Positions 11,901 through 19,587 of a DNA stretch of 19,587 nt are shown here, in pieces. The stretch spans positions 1-19,587 of the forward strand of contig BBXU01001494.1 in the NCBI GenBank assembly GCA_001598975.1, written 5' to 3'. The stretch is from Parachlorella kessleri. Its lineage: Eukaryota > Chlorophyta > Trebouxiophyceae > Chlorellales > Chlorellaceae. Within the stretch, counting starts at the first letter, position 1. Every line of letters begins with the position of its first letter. The notes under the pieces were generated by a model. That model worked only from the letters and a program-made list of their open reading frames with translations. It did no database searches and was not told the origin of the DNA. The translations under genes were made by a program, and so were the position numbers.

Positions 11901-14424
11901 AGAGGAGTGAGAAGGAGGAGGCGGTTGTTCCTCAGGGTGCATGGGCTTATTGGTGGTGGGAACTTTTGACTACGGTTGTCAGGCTGCACTGGTTGACCTA
12001 GCAGCTCTGAAAAGCACCTTCAGGACATAACGTAATCCAATGCCCTGGACCGGATATGACTGACCTGCCTGTGATTTGTGGTGGTGCAGGGTGCCGAGGG
12101 ACCACCGCCTCCGTTGCATCTGGAGGGCCTGTGGAACCCCCAGCTGCTGTTCAGCAATGTGGGCCACATCGAGCCCAACACCCTCCGGCTGGGAGGCGCC
12201 GCTGGCTCAGCCAGTCTGCTGCTCACAGGTGCGTCCCTTCATGGGCTTGTGCTGAGGGATCTCTCCACTGGTCTCCCTGTACATGGGGCGTTGCCACAGT
12301 TCCCCATGTATGAGCCCACTGTGGAAGTGCGTGCGAGGCGTTGGCCCACACTGAACCAGCCGACAGACTCTCATATAACTGGCTAACCCGCCACAATCGC
12401 CTTTGTAGACCATGACAGTATGATGCTACAGCACATCGAGTTACTGCCATTGCAGGCGCCAACACCGGCGGCAAGTCCACACTGCTGCGTGCCAGCTGCC
12501 TTGCGGTGATCATGGCACAGCTGGGCTGCTATGTGCCCTGCTCACGGGCCGAGCTGGCGCCGGTGGACCGCATCTTCACACGCATAGGCAAGGGCTGGCG
12601 TGATGCTTGGAGTTTGCTTCGACCAAAGAGGCGCTGTGCCACACACTATCTCACTAGGCAGCCCAGCGACACACTGCTTCTGGGCTGAGGCAGCTTGTAT
12701 GGCCGGCATAGCCACCCTGTAAGGGAGCCTTGCTGATCTGCAGCAGTCATGCCAATTAGATGAAGAGCAAGCACATCTGATCAGCCGCCGCAGGCTGTGA
12801 CCAGTTTAGCCTGGTGAGTTGGAACTACAAGTCGGGGCATGTGTGATGTCTGCCCCCTCATGCCCAGTTCCCCCTTGCAGGTGCGCAGGACCGCATTATG
12901 AGTGGCGAGTCCACCTTCCTTGTGGAGATGACGGAGACCTCCTCCCTGCTGCAGCAAGCCCAGGTAGGGCCCAGCTGTTGCAACTGCACCCGTGCAGTTC
13001 ATCAAGAAGTGTTACGCCGTCTGGAGGAAGAGCTGCGCCACAGCTTGTTACTGGCCCTGGCACCACTTATTGCTTTCCACCTCCACCACCGACCGCCTCC
13101 CAGGGTCCTCACAATCACATTGCACAGGTCGGAAGCCTCAACCCCTGGGGTGCTGCCACCTCCCATAAGCCTTGAACCAGCCATCCTTCCCTTTACCGTC
13201 CTATTGTGCTGCAGCCAGCCTCTCTGGTGGTGCTCGACGAGCTGGGCAGAGGGACTTCCACCTTTGATGGCTATGCCATCGCCTATGCGGTGCTCATGCA
13301 GCTGACCCAGGCCAACCGCTGCAGGTGAGCTGGCATTGTGCTTGCGCGCTTCTGCTCCACCACGTGTCCAGCTCAATGCCCCTTGCCCGCATTTCGGTGT
13401 GCCTCTGGTCGCATCCATGCAATACCTCCTGGCTTGCTGGGTTATTCCGCTCTCTGCTGAGAGGACTGTGTGCCACTTGGCTGCAGAGGCATGCTACCAT
13501 GGCATTGTGCCCAAGGATGGTTGTATTGACTTGTTGATGTATCATGAGCTAGCAACACCAGCTAGGGGCACTCAGCTGTCACAGGTTCCAAGAAGCTTGA
13601 TGTTTTGAAAAGCAGGTGTCACACCTGGGCCTGCCTTGGGTCCCTGCAGGACTCTTTTTGCCACGCATTACCACGGCCTGAACCACGAGCCGGACCTGCA
13701 GCCCATCGTTCGGCAGGCCCACATGGCAACAGCGGTGCAGCCTGAGGGCTTTGTCCCGCTCTTCCAGCTGCGGGAGGGGCCTGCTCCAGAGGTGAGGAAG
13801 GGAGCAGAAAACAACAAATGAGAATATGTTGCCCTTGAGTTGTACTTGCAATATATCTGGTGGGGAAACAGGGGCAAGCCCTTCCTTAACTTCAGTGCGA
13901 CATGGTTGCATATCCGCAAAAGCTGTGATGCCACTAAGGAACCTTTCCCAGTTGTTCCTTGTTCCAGTGCACTCAAGTAAGTAACACCAAGAACCAGCCT
14001 GCGGATATAGAGTGAGAAACATGGGCTGCTTCTTGGAGGAAAAATGCTCAGCACCTGCTCCCCCTGCCCGCGGCTGCTGGTGCAGGGTAGCTGTGGGATC
14101 GAGGTCGCAGCTGCCTGCGGCATGCCTCCCAGCCTGATAGAGCGGGCCATGCAGCGGGCAGGGCAAATTGAGCAGGAAATAATGCAGCGGCAAGGTGCCA
14201 AGCGGAAGCGCCAGTCCCACCTGGGTGATGGCAACCCTGGTCCAACGTGCCCGAAGCATGGCAGCAGCCCCAGCAGCAGCCAAGCAGAGGCGGCGGCGCG
14301 GGTAATGCTGGCAGTGCTGGAGAGGGACAAAGTGGACGAGCCAGGAGCACTGCAGGCTGCTGTACAGCAGGCCCGGAAGTTGAGGGACATGTTTTTGCAG
14401 CCAGCAGACAGGCACTGTATGTGA
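2931..14424 (+). CDS. MSH7: MSH6/MSH7-type MutS mismatch-recognition protein with long N-terminal extension
   Basis: Predicted MSH2 partner in nuclear mismatch recognition. Exons: 2931-3147, 3302-4197, 4425-5388, 5608-5734, 5950-6055, 6320-6450, 6666-6762, 7070-7183, 7436-7584, 7794-7882, 8048-8166, 8404-8520, 8903-9027, 9351-9471, 9712-9942, 10165-10208, 10412-10598, 10900-11067, 11225-11383, 11607-11768, 12090-12228, 12456-12587, 12881-12963, 13215-13324, 13650-13791, 14086-14424. All join in frame (1755 residues). The mismatch-binding Phe-x-Glu is F761-Y-E763. Walker A is GANTGGKST (1488-1496) instead of GPNMGGKST. The signature loop SGESTFLVE (from 1539), Walker [17 protein letters not shown] (D1567, E1568) and LFATHYH (1598-1604) are intact. 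[15 protein letters not shown] and [12 protein letters not shown] favour Arabidopsis MSH7 over MSH6, from memory. The C-terminus adds a basic KRKR stretch. Introns of 300-380 bp (6763-7069, 8521-8902, 9028-9350, 11769-12089, 13325-13649) contain no gene I recognise. The MutS identity is firm; exons 1-3 belonging to it is likely but unproven. Confidence 0.9.
2988..3050 (+). other. RPA32-binding-like helix coding segment
   Basis: The segment codes for residues 20-40 of the model. The spacing of Glu-Gln-Arg, Glu-x-Asn-Arg and Ala-Leu-Ala-Arg-Arg matches the short amphipathic motif that binds the winged-helix domain of RPA2 in several repair and fork-remodelling proteins. Only the pattern is seen; binding is inferred. 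Confidence 0.5.
4021..4053 (+). repeat. CAG/CAA polyglutamine tract
   Basis: A run of CAG and CAA codons encodes about ten Gln residues near the end of exon 2 of the MSH7-like model. Smaller CAG clusters occur near 3530, 3610, 3725 and 4490. Mixed CAG/CAA usage suggests an older, partly stabilised microsatellite. Confidence 0.7.
8676..8724 (+). repeat. Intronic C-rich and CCG tract
   Basis: Inside the intron between exons 12 and 13 of the MSH7-like gene there is a nearly pure C tract of ~35 bp (8676-8710), followed by about five GCC/CCG triplets. On the minus strand it forms several runs of five or more G, so it is a strong candidate for G-quadruplex formation. It is not coding. Confidence 0.85.
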
Positions 14425-14464
14425 AATAAGGTGGCAGGCAAACACACAGGAGTGGCTGGTATCC

Positions 14465-14607
14465 AGTGACTTGACCCCTGGTATGTTCTTCAAGGGTGAT
14501 GTCTTAAAGAGAGGGGAGTCAGATATCACAGGAGAGCTGCTATGTCAGTGAATTGACCTCTGGTATGTTCTTGTATAGTGATGTCACCAAGAGAGGGGAG
14601 TCAGATA
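14465..14607 (+). repeat. Imperfect tandem duplication in the 3' flank of the MSH7-like gene
   Basis: Two copies of a ~61 bp element start at 14465 and 14547, 82 bp apart. Shared blocks include CTGGTATGTTCTT and AGAGAGGGGAGTCAGATA, with scattered differences between them. The duplication begins ~40 bp after the MSH7-like stop codon, so it probably lies in the 3' UTR. Confidence 0.75.
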
Positions 14608-14619
14608 CATGTTTCCGTT

Positions 14620-14946
14620 CTAGTGGTGTAGGCAGGTGGCATGCTTGCAGTTAGGGCAGCAGGCCCTGAGGGGTGCACAGATATTGCTCGCAATCAATTC
14701 CCATTCATTGCTCCTAAATGCCATTCTTTTCTTAGGTTTGGCTTCTTGCGGCACCATACGTGGTTTAAAAGTGGATGGCCCGTGATTACTTGGTGCCTTC
14801 TTCGATCTGCCCAGGGATGATTGCAGGTCCATGCACCACATGCTGCCTGCCGTGCGTGCTAGCGTCATATGTGTTGACAAGAGCAGGACTGCTGTCAAGC
14901 TCTCAACAGCGTCCCTTACCGTATTTTGTTTAACATCACCTCCCAT
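14620..14946 (-). CDS. Doubtful small ORF, hypothetical
   Basis: An uninterrupted minus-strand frame from an ATG at 14946 codes for 108 residues with a basic middle part and a Cys-rich end. A GT-AAGG donor-like site follows the ninth codon, so a spliced form is also possible. The local composition is less GC-rich than in the known exons. I recognise no family. It lies between the MSH7-like stop and PET117, where it could equally be chance or UTR sequence. Confidence 0.15.
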   Translation of the reverse strand: MGGDVKQNTVRDAVESLTAVLLLSTHMTLARTAGSMWCMDLQSSLGRSKKAPSNHGPSTFKPRMVPQEAKPKKRMAFRSNEWELIASNICAPLRACCPNCKHATCLHH

Positions 14947-15078
14947 CGCCAAAAGGCTCACACGCCGGGTTATTGTTTAACTACATGTCATAGTTTGCGA
15001 CCCACTCAACCGCCGCCCTGTCATACTCTGCGAGCTTGCAAGCGCACGACTCTCCGCAACTGTTATAGCTAGGTGTAC

Positions 15079-15420
15079 ATGGTCAGCACCAAGTCGGTGG
15101 GGGTGTTTCTGGGAGTGACCGCAGCCACAATAGCAGGCATTGCCGTTGTCCACTTGACGCAAGTCAGAGAAAGAGAGGTAGGTCTGCAAGCTGCGTGCAA
15201 GGCAGTAAGGTTGGTTGCGGTCAGCATGTCACATGTCACTGTGGGTTGTCGGTTGCAAGGTGGCAGCAGCGGCTGCCAGTGAACCTTGTAGTTTTCTTGT
15301 TGCCTGCAGAACTTACATAAAGGCGTGATACGAGACAATGCCTTGTTAGCTATGAAGCGGGAGCAGTTTAGGCAAGCAGAATTGCAGCGACAACAACAGC
15401 AACAAGCACAGACGCAGTGA
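15079..15420 (+). CDS. PET117: PET117-family cytochrome c oxidase assembly factor, two exons
   Basis: PET117 is a small mitochondrial inner-membrane protein needed for cytochrome c oxidase assembly. Exons 15079-15177 and 15310-15420 join in phase 0 at a GT-AG intron and give 69 residues. The order of features fits the family: a short N-terminal hydrophobic segment (SVGVFLGVTAATIAGIAVV, residues 6-24), a polar stretch, and then the diagnostic HKGVIRD (36-42), which matches the GVIRD core of human PET117. The C-terminus is a Gln-rich helix with a run of Gln and is shorter than in the human protein. The ATG at 15079 was chosen because it puts the hydrophobic segment at the expected distance. Both neighbours are DNA repair genes, so no functional link is implied. 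Confidence 0.8.
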
Positions 15421-15821
15421 TGCTGGGTTGGGCTTCTGGATTGTATATTGCCTGAGCCCTTTCCTGTATTTTGTCTGCTTTGAGGTTGGCGCTGCAGTGT
15501 ACATCAAAGCACATGTCTGCTTACAATTTCGCGATGTACAAACTGCTGTCTCAAGTGTGAAACCTCTCACTAGGCCGATATAGACTGTGCGTTCTATGAA
15601 CTTGGCAGCTGCTGCACTAGTGCTTTCCTGGCCCTGTTTCTGAATAAACTGCCTATGCTAAGCTACCTCTATCTTGTAGAGCCTGCCTCCCTACCCTATC
15701 TTGTACAGCTGTGCATGGCAGCTATGCCCTGGCTGTATCGCCACTGTTATATACAGCATGACCTTGCAAGGTGCGGGCTCGTTGCCCTCCTGTCCTGATC
15801 TTTGTCAGCCCAGCCGCAAAG
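15421..15821. other. Convergent intergenic region with 3' UTRs of PET117 and BRCA2
   Basis: The stops of the two convergent genes are 401 bp apart. No ORF of interest was seen. A short direct repeat CTATCTTGTA occurs twice between about 15668 and 15708. Confidence 0.5.
15643..15648 (+). terminator. AATAAA-type polyadenylation signal candidate for PET117
   Basis: An exact AATAAA lies 223 bp after the PET117 stop. Green algae often use TGTAA instead; on the minus strand TGTAA occurs at 15525-15521 and might serve BRCA2, although that is ~300 bp past its stop. Confidence 0.3.
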
Positions 15822-18800
15822 CTAGCCATGCATTAGTTGGGCTGCCCGTAGTCGGAACTGCTCGATGATGCCTTGGTTGGAGGCAGCCCAAGCTAGGTTG
15901 GCCTCCACTGCAGCAGTGTGTTGCTGACGACCCTTGAAGGAGGTGGTCCCAGCTCGTGCCCTGGAAGCAAGGACACACATGGCAGCAAGAGCTTTAGCAC
16001 ATATTGAGACTGGGTGACGAGGAGGTGAGGGCATGAAGTCTTCTGATTTGCTCCAGGGCACTACGCCAGAGCCCAACTGCTTCTCAGCGCTGTCTGGCTG
16101 CCGGCAAGGGACACGGTGGGATGTCTGAAAAAGGCAAGATTCAGGTGCTCAAGACAGTGCTACTGACACTGGGGCACCACTTATGTCATGAGCAGGGTGA
16201 CATGCCCCTACCTAATGACCGCAGTCCTCTGGGAGCCCTCCGCCTTCCACAGCCTGTTGGGCACATCATGCTGACCCCACAGCTGCAGGTCCCTGAAGGT
16301 AAACACGCTGCCCTCGTCCCCTGGGTCCACCCAGCTGACAGCCTCATGGGTGCCCACCAGCCGCACGGCCAGCAGCCACGGCTGGTTGGCATTGAAAGCG
16401 GGCGCAGCTGGCTGGCAGGCTGCGGTTGCTTTTTGGTGCCCAGCTGACAGTGCTGCTCCTCCGACTGCCACAGGTGCCTGCTCTTGCCCAAATGGCGCTT
16501 GGCCCGGCTGTGCTGCTGTCGCCTCTGTTTTGGCTGCCAGGCAAATGGCTGTAAGTGACGCAGCTGCCGAAGCATGTGCGTCTCTCAGCGGCTCCTTAGC
16601 TGCCCCTACCTCCTTGCCTGCTGCGTCCTCAACACGCTGCATTGCTGCACTGTCACAGGGTGCTGCAGCAGGTGCTGCTGCTACAGCCTCTCCGTCTGAG
16701 ATCATCGGCTGCGTAGGCACGCCGGTAATGTCTGCAGGATCCACAGCGCAGTTGCCTGCACCAGCATGGTCCTCGCTGTGACTGTCCGCTTCGCCCCCCC
16801 CTGCCACTGGTACACCTGCTGTCTCGGCCTCCACACCTGCATCATGCAGCGGCGCCTCTGCTGCTGCTGCCACTGCTGCCCCTCCTTTGTCCTTGCCAGC
16901 CTCAGGGCAGGCACACGCCTCTGGCTCTACAGCGCGGCTCGTGGTGGCAGCAGCTTGCCCATCTGCCTGACTGGCTACTGCTTGTCTGGCCTCCAGGGGA
17001 GCAACTTCGGCTTGCCTTGCCTCCCCACTGGCTGGTCCCACGCGATGGGCGGGCACCCCTCCAGTGTATGGCTGGCCTGAAGGGCTACAGCAGGGCAAGG
17101 TGACTGCTGAGAATGCTCCCTGCTCTCCATCATCCTGCACTGCTGCCTGCACTGCTGCCACCGTCTTCTCGCACTGGCCCTCCTTTTGCACCACAGCCTC
17201 CAGCTCCTCCCCATGCTGCTGCTGCCGCTGCTCCATCGGCTGCTCCTCCTGCTGTGCCCCCACCACCTCCTCACCCCCAAGCTGCTGGGGACCGGAGAAC
17301 TTGCGCTTCCGACCGCAGCTGCCCCCAGAACGACAGGCAGTTCCTGGAAGCAGTGAACCCCCACTATCGCCCTGGACAAGAGGCTGCTGCGGCTGCTGTG
17401 CCTGCTGCCCATCGGAGGTCTGTGCTGCCATGGCAGAAGGCGTTGTGATGCTAGCGTCTGCCAGGAAGATCCACTGGGAGAATTCCCCTGGGGGGAGACA
17501 TGGGTCTGCGCAGCAATGCACAGGGCTTTGGGTTCAGGTACGTCTTATTTAGCAAATGCATTCTATCATGTTGGTGTTGTATACCCGATACGAATTGCTG
17601 TGCAGGAACTGCCCCAAATGCACAGGAAATCTCCTCCCACCGCAGGCTTGCCGCCGCCTGCCCAGGGCTTACAAGTCGATGCAATCATCAGATGCCAGGA
17701 TAGCTTGGACAGCTGGAACAAGTCCTTGCACATATTTGAGTGCAGGATGCCGCACAGCTGGCACGGTTAAGAGTCAGCCCACAAAGCTAACATGCTTGAG
17801 TCACCCCCAGCCTCACCTCGGTACAGCTGTCCCGCCTTGCAGACAACCCCAGTAAAGTCAAACGTGGAGCCTGGTGCCAGCCGGGCCAGGCCCTGCAGCG
17901 CAACCTGCTGCCTGGGCAGCTCCTGCCAGCTCAGCCATTGGCCAAGGCTGGGGGAGCTCTGCAGCTGCCACTGGGCGCGCTTTGAGGCGCGCAGCTGGAG
18001 CGCGGGGCTGCATGCAGCAACAGGTTGAGGATGTGGCAGAAGTATGGAGTTAGCTGGTTGTTGGGTGGCGGCGAACTTTTCGAGTAGCGAAGGCCACCTT
18101 AGTCAGCATCATTGCCTGACAACCCCCACACAGCGAGCATACATAGCAAATTGTCACGTGACGCAGAACGCTGTGCAGATGCACCATGCTAGGGCTACAG
18201 CAAACCTCCGCACAGCTATACCCTACATCTACTCTGATTGCACTACCTGCCACCGTTCCCAAACACTTGCCTGCTACCTGCCCTCATGGCAGACTTGTCA
18301 GGCTGCAGGCCGGTCACACTGTAGACCTGGCCCTCCTGGACCTCCTCCAGATCCTCAGGGGGCCGCCGGATCCTGCATTCATTCACTCTTGTATGCAATA
18401 GTGCTCACTCGGAGCAAGGCAGAATGTTTCCCTGGCCTCCTCTTCGATCTTCGACCTTCTGAAGCGTGCTGGATCCTCCATTCCATGGGCCAGTTCTGAG
18501 AGAACTGCTGACCCAGGCACCCTCAAGCACTCCCAGCCTGCATCAATGCCTTGCCAGTCTACACTAGACGCACCTGATGGCCCAGCTGCCACCCGCACCA
18601 TGGCATGCCGCCTCACTCAGGACCCTAACCCCCTGCCCACTCACATGATGAGGGCCTGCGCTGGCCGCCGCTGCCTTGGCCTGCTGCCTCCACTGATGCC
18701 ACTGGGGGAACCCCCGTCAGCCAGCTGGCGGTGGGTCACCTCCCCAACCAGTAGGAACATGGTGGGCTGGGCAGTCTCTGGCACCGCGCTGAGGCCCTGC

Positions 18801-18863
18801 AGCCGCTCCCTCAGCAAGGCTTGCCGCTTCTGGTTCAGCTCCGCATGCCTGACCTCCTGGTAC
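15822..18863 (-). CDS. BRCA2: BRCA2 C-terminal DNA-binding region (partial, 5' end outside window)
   Basis: BRCA2 loads RAD51 on ssDNA in homologous recombination. Exons in transcript order: 18863-18645, 18372-18271, 18007-17817, 17487-16212, 16089-15822; they join in phase and give ~684 residues. The first exon has a charged helix (LNQKRQALLRERLQ) like the end of the tower, then the first OB2 strands. The second, with IRRPPEDLEEVQEGQVYSV, matches plant BRCA2 ITIWNPTEQQKVELVEGQAY, recalled from memory. The third continues OB2 (LQLRASKRAQWQL, compare human IQLAATKKTQYQQL) and enters OB3 at STFDFTGVV. The fourth has QWIFLADASI and then, after a long insertion, LLAVRLVG, FTFRDLQLW and LWKAEGS of OB3. 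BRC repeats and the helical domain would lie upstream, beyond 18864. The second intron seems to use a GC donor. The last exon (89 codons) is less conserved, and its acceptor at 16090 was chosen for phase. Confidence 0.85.
16388..17431 (-). other. Low-complexity insertion within BRCA2 OB3
   Basis: Within the fourth visible BRCA2 exon about 348 residues rich in Ala, Gln, Gly and Glu separate QWIFLADASI from NQPWLLAVRL. In the plant and human proteins, as I remember them, these OB3 strands are separated by only a short loop. The frame has no stop over more than 1 kb, which argues for real coding sequence, but unrecognised introns inside it cannot be excluded. Confidence 0.65.
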
Positions 18864-19038
18864 CTGCATTGCCAGGGCAGAGTTGCAAGAAATCAGTCTC
18901 CGCAGTGGAACGGTTTGGTGGGGAGGCAGAACATTTTGGATGAGCGGCCCTGCTTTGGCTACCTTTTATTTCGGCTGGAGTAGGCATTGCACCTAGCCCA
19001 ACCAAGGCTTACTGAACCCCAAGTGTTCACCCATTTCT
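18864..19038. other. Probable BRCA2 intron sequence
   Basis: Reading on the minus strand, the acceptor ATGCAG at 18864-18869 opens the first visible BRCA2 exon. Upstream of it I found no frame resembling the BRCA2 tower or OB1, so this stretch and the adjoining minisatellite are most simply intron. Confidence 0.45.
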
Positions 19039-19587
19039 GTCCCACCTACGCCCTGCCTATGCCCTACCCACGCCCCGCCTTGACCCTAGTTCGGCCCTGC
19101 CTACGCAGTAACCATGCCCCACCTACACACGACCCTAGTAAACCCACCTACGCCCTAACAATGCCCTGCCAACGCCCTGCCTACACATTAGGTACGCCCT
19201 ACCAACGCCTCACAATCACCTGACCCTAGATAAGCCCTACCTAGGCCCTAGCTATGCCCTACCAACGCCCTGGCTATGCCCTACCAACACCCTAGCTATG
19301 CCCTACCTACGCCATAGTGTTGCCCTACCAATGCCTCACCTCCCCATGACCATAGCTCCACCATGCGTACGCCCTAGCTATGCCCTACCTACCCCTACCT
19401 CGGCCCTACCTCCACCCGACCCTAGCTACATGTATGCCCTACCAACACCCTAGCTACGCCCCACCTACGCCCTACCTCCACCCGACCCTAGTTCAGCCCT
19501 ACCTACGCCCTAGCTACGCCCCGCCTTGACCCTAGCTATGCCCTTCCTACGCCCTAGCTAGGCCTACCTACGCCCAAGCTCCACCCG
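19039..19587 (+). repeat. 11-bp minisatellite with 22-bp alternation, running off the window end
   Basis: Degenerate tandem units of 11 bp fill the last ~550 bases. Two main types, GCCCTACCWAC and (G/A)CCCTAGCTAT, alternate in places to give a 22-bp higher-order unit, clearest at about 19230-19310. A longer variant ending CTCCACCCG recurs several times before an ACCCTAG unit. The period is not a multiple of three, so ORFs here are not meaningful. Confidence 0.9.

Larger units (their letters stand above)
14425..15078. other. Spacer between the MSH7-like gene and PET117
   Basis: This 654 bp stretch holds the duplicated element at 14465-14607, the doubtful minus ORF and presumably the PET117 promoter. 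No clear TATA box was found near PET117. Confidence 0.5.

Noticed and set aside
16350..17552. Long plus-strand ORFs (Ala/Ser/Cys-rich) opposite the BRCA2 OB3 exon
   Set aside because: They mirror the low-complexity, GC-rich minus-strand coding sequence and lack any recognisable motif.
18383..18616. Minus-strand ORF with a protein-like stretch (HGMEDPARFRRSKIEEEARE)
   Set aside because: It lies between two BRCA2 exons that join directly in phase to give conserved OB2 sequence (QALIMIRRPPEDLEEV), and its own frame does not fit either junction. It is best read as intron.
18987..19223. Plus-strand ORF of 78 codons with repeated Pro-Thr-Tyr-Ala-Leu-Pro pattern
   Set aside because: It is a by-product of the 11-bp minisatellite, whose period changes frame at each unit.
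19039..19587. Telomere or subtelomere repeat
   Set aside because: Units contain CCCTA but are 11 bp long, degenerate and not CCCTAAA-type; a functional telomere is not supported.
1..19587. tRNA, rRNA, CRISPR array, transposase or viral gene
   Set aside because: No stretch with the expected motifs or structure was found on either strand.

Overview
The window looks like nuclear DNA of a green alga. It is GC-rich and intron-dense. Almost every 3' splice site ends in (T/C)GCAG, the proteins are rich in Ala and Gln with many CAG/CAA runs, and the recognisable proteins are eukaryotic and plant-like: a MSH7-type MutS homologue, BRCA2, a SLC10A7/BASS4-type carrier and PET117. No tRNA, rRNA, CRISPR array or transposon was recognised. 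All exon models were made by hand from splice signals, reading-frame phase and remembered family motifs. They have not been checked against transcripts or databases.

Layout. (1) Positions 49-2424, minus strand: a seven-exon membrane carrier of the bile acid:sodium symporter family. (2) 2425-2930: a roughly 500 bp divergent promoter region with a TATA-like element for each direction. (3) 2931-14424, plus strand: a 26-exon gene that stays in frame throughout and predicts 1755 residues. Its C-terminal two thirds is a MutS protein of the MSH6/MSH7 group. Its N-terminal ~690 residues are a Gln/Pro/Ala-rich extension that begins with a helix like the RPA32-binding motif of SMARCAL1. (4) 14425-15078: spacer with a duplicated ~60 bp element and one doubtful minus-strand ORF. 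(5) 15079-15420, plus strand: a two-exon PET117 gene (69 residues). (6) 15421-15821: convergent intergenic spacer. (7) 15822-18863, minus strand: the C-terminal part of a BRCA2 gene (end of tower, OB2, OB3), five exons, with its 5' end outside the window. (8) 19039-19587: an 11-bp minisatellite upstream of the visible BRCA2 exons, probably inside a BRCA2 intron.

Two genome-maintenance genes, MSH7-like and BRCA2, converge on each other with PET117 between them. The main points for follow-up are the possible RPA-binding/polyQ extension on MSH7, a substituted Walker A motif in the same protein, a cluster of apparent GC-AG introns, a ~350-residue low-complexity insertion in BRCA2 OB3, and the minisatellite with an 11/22-bp periodicity.
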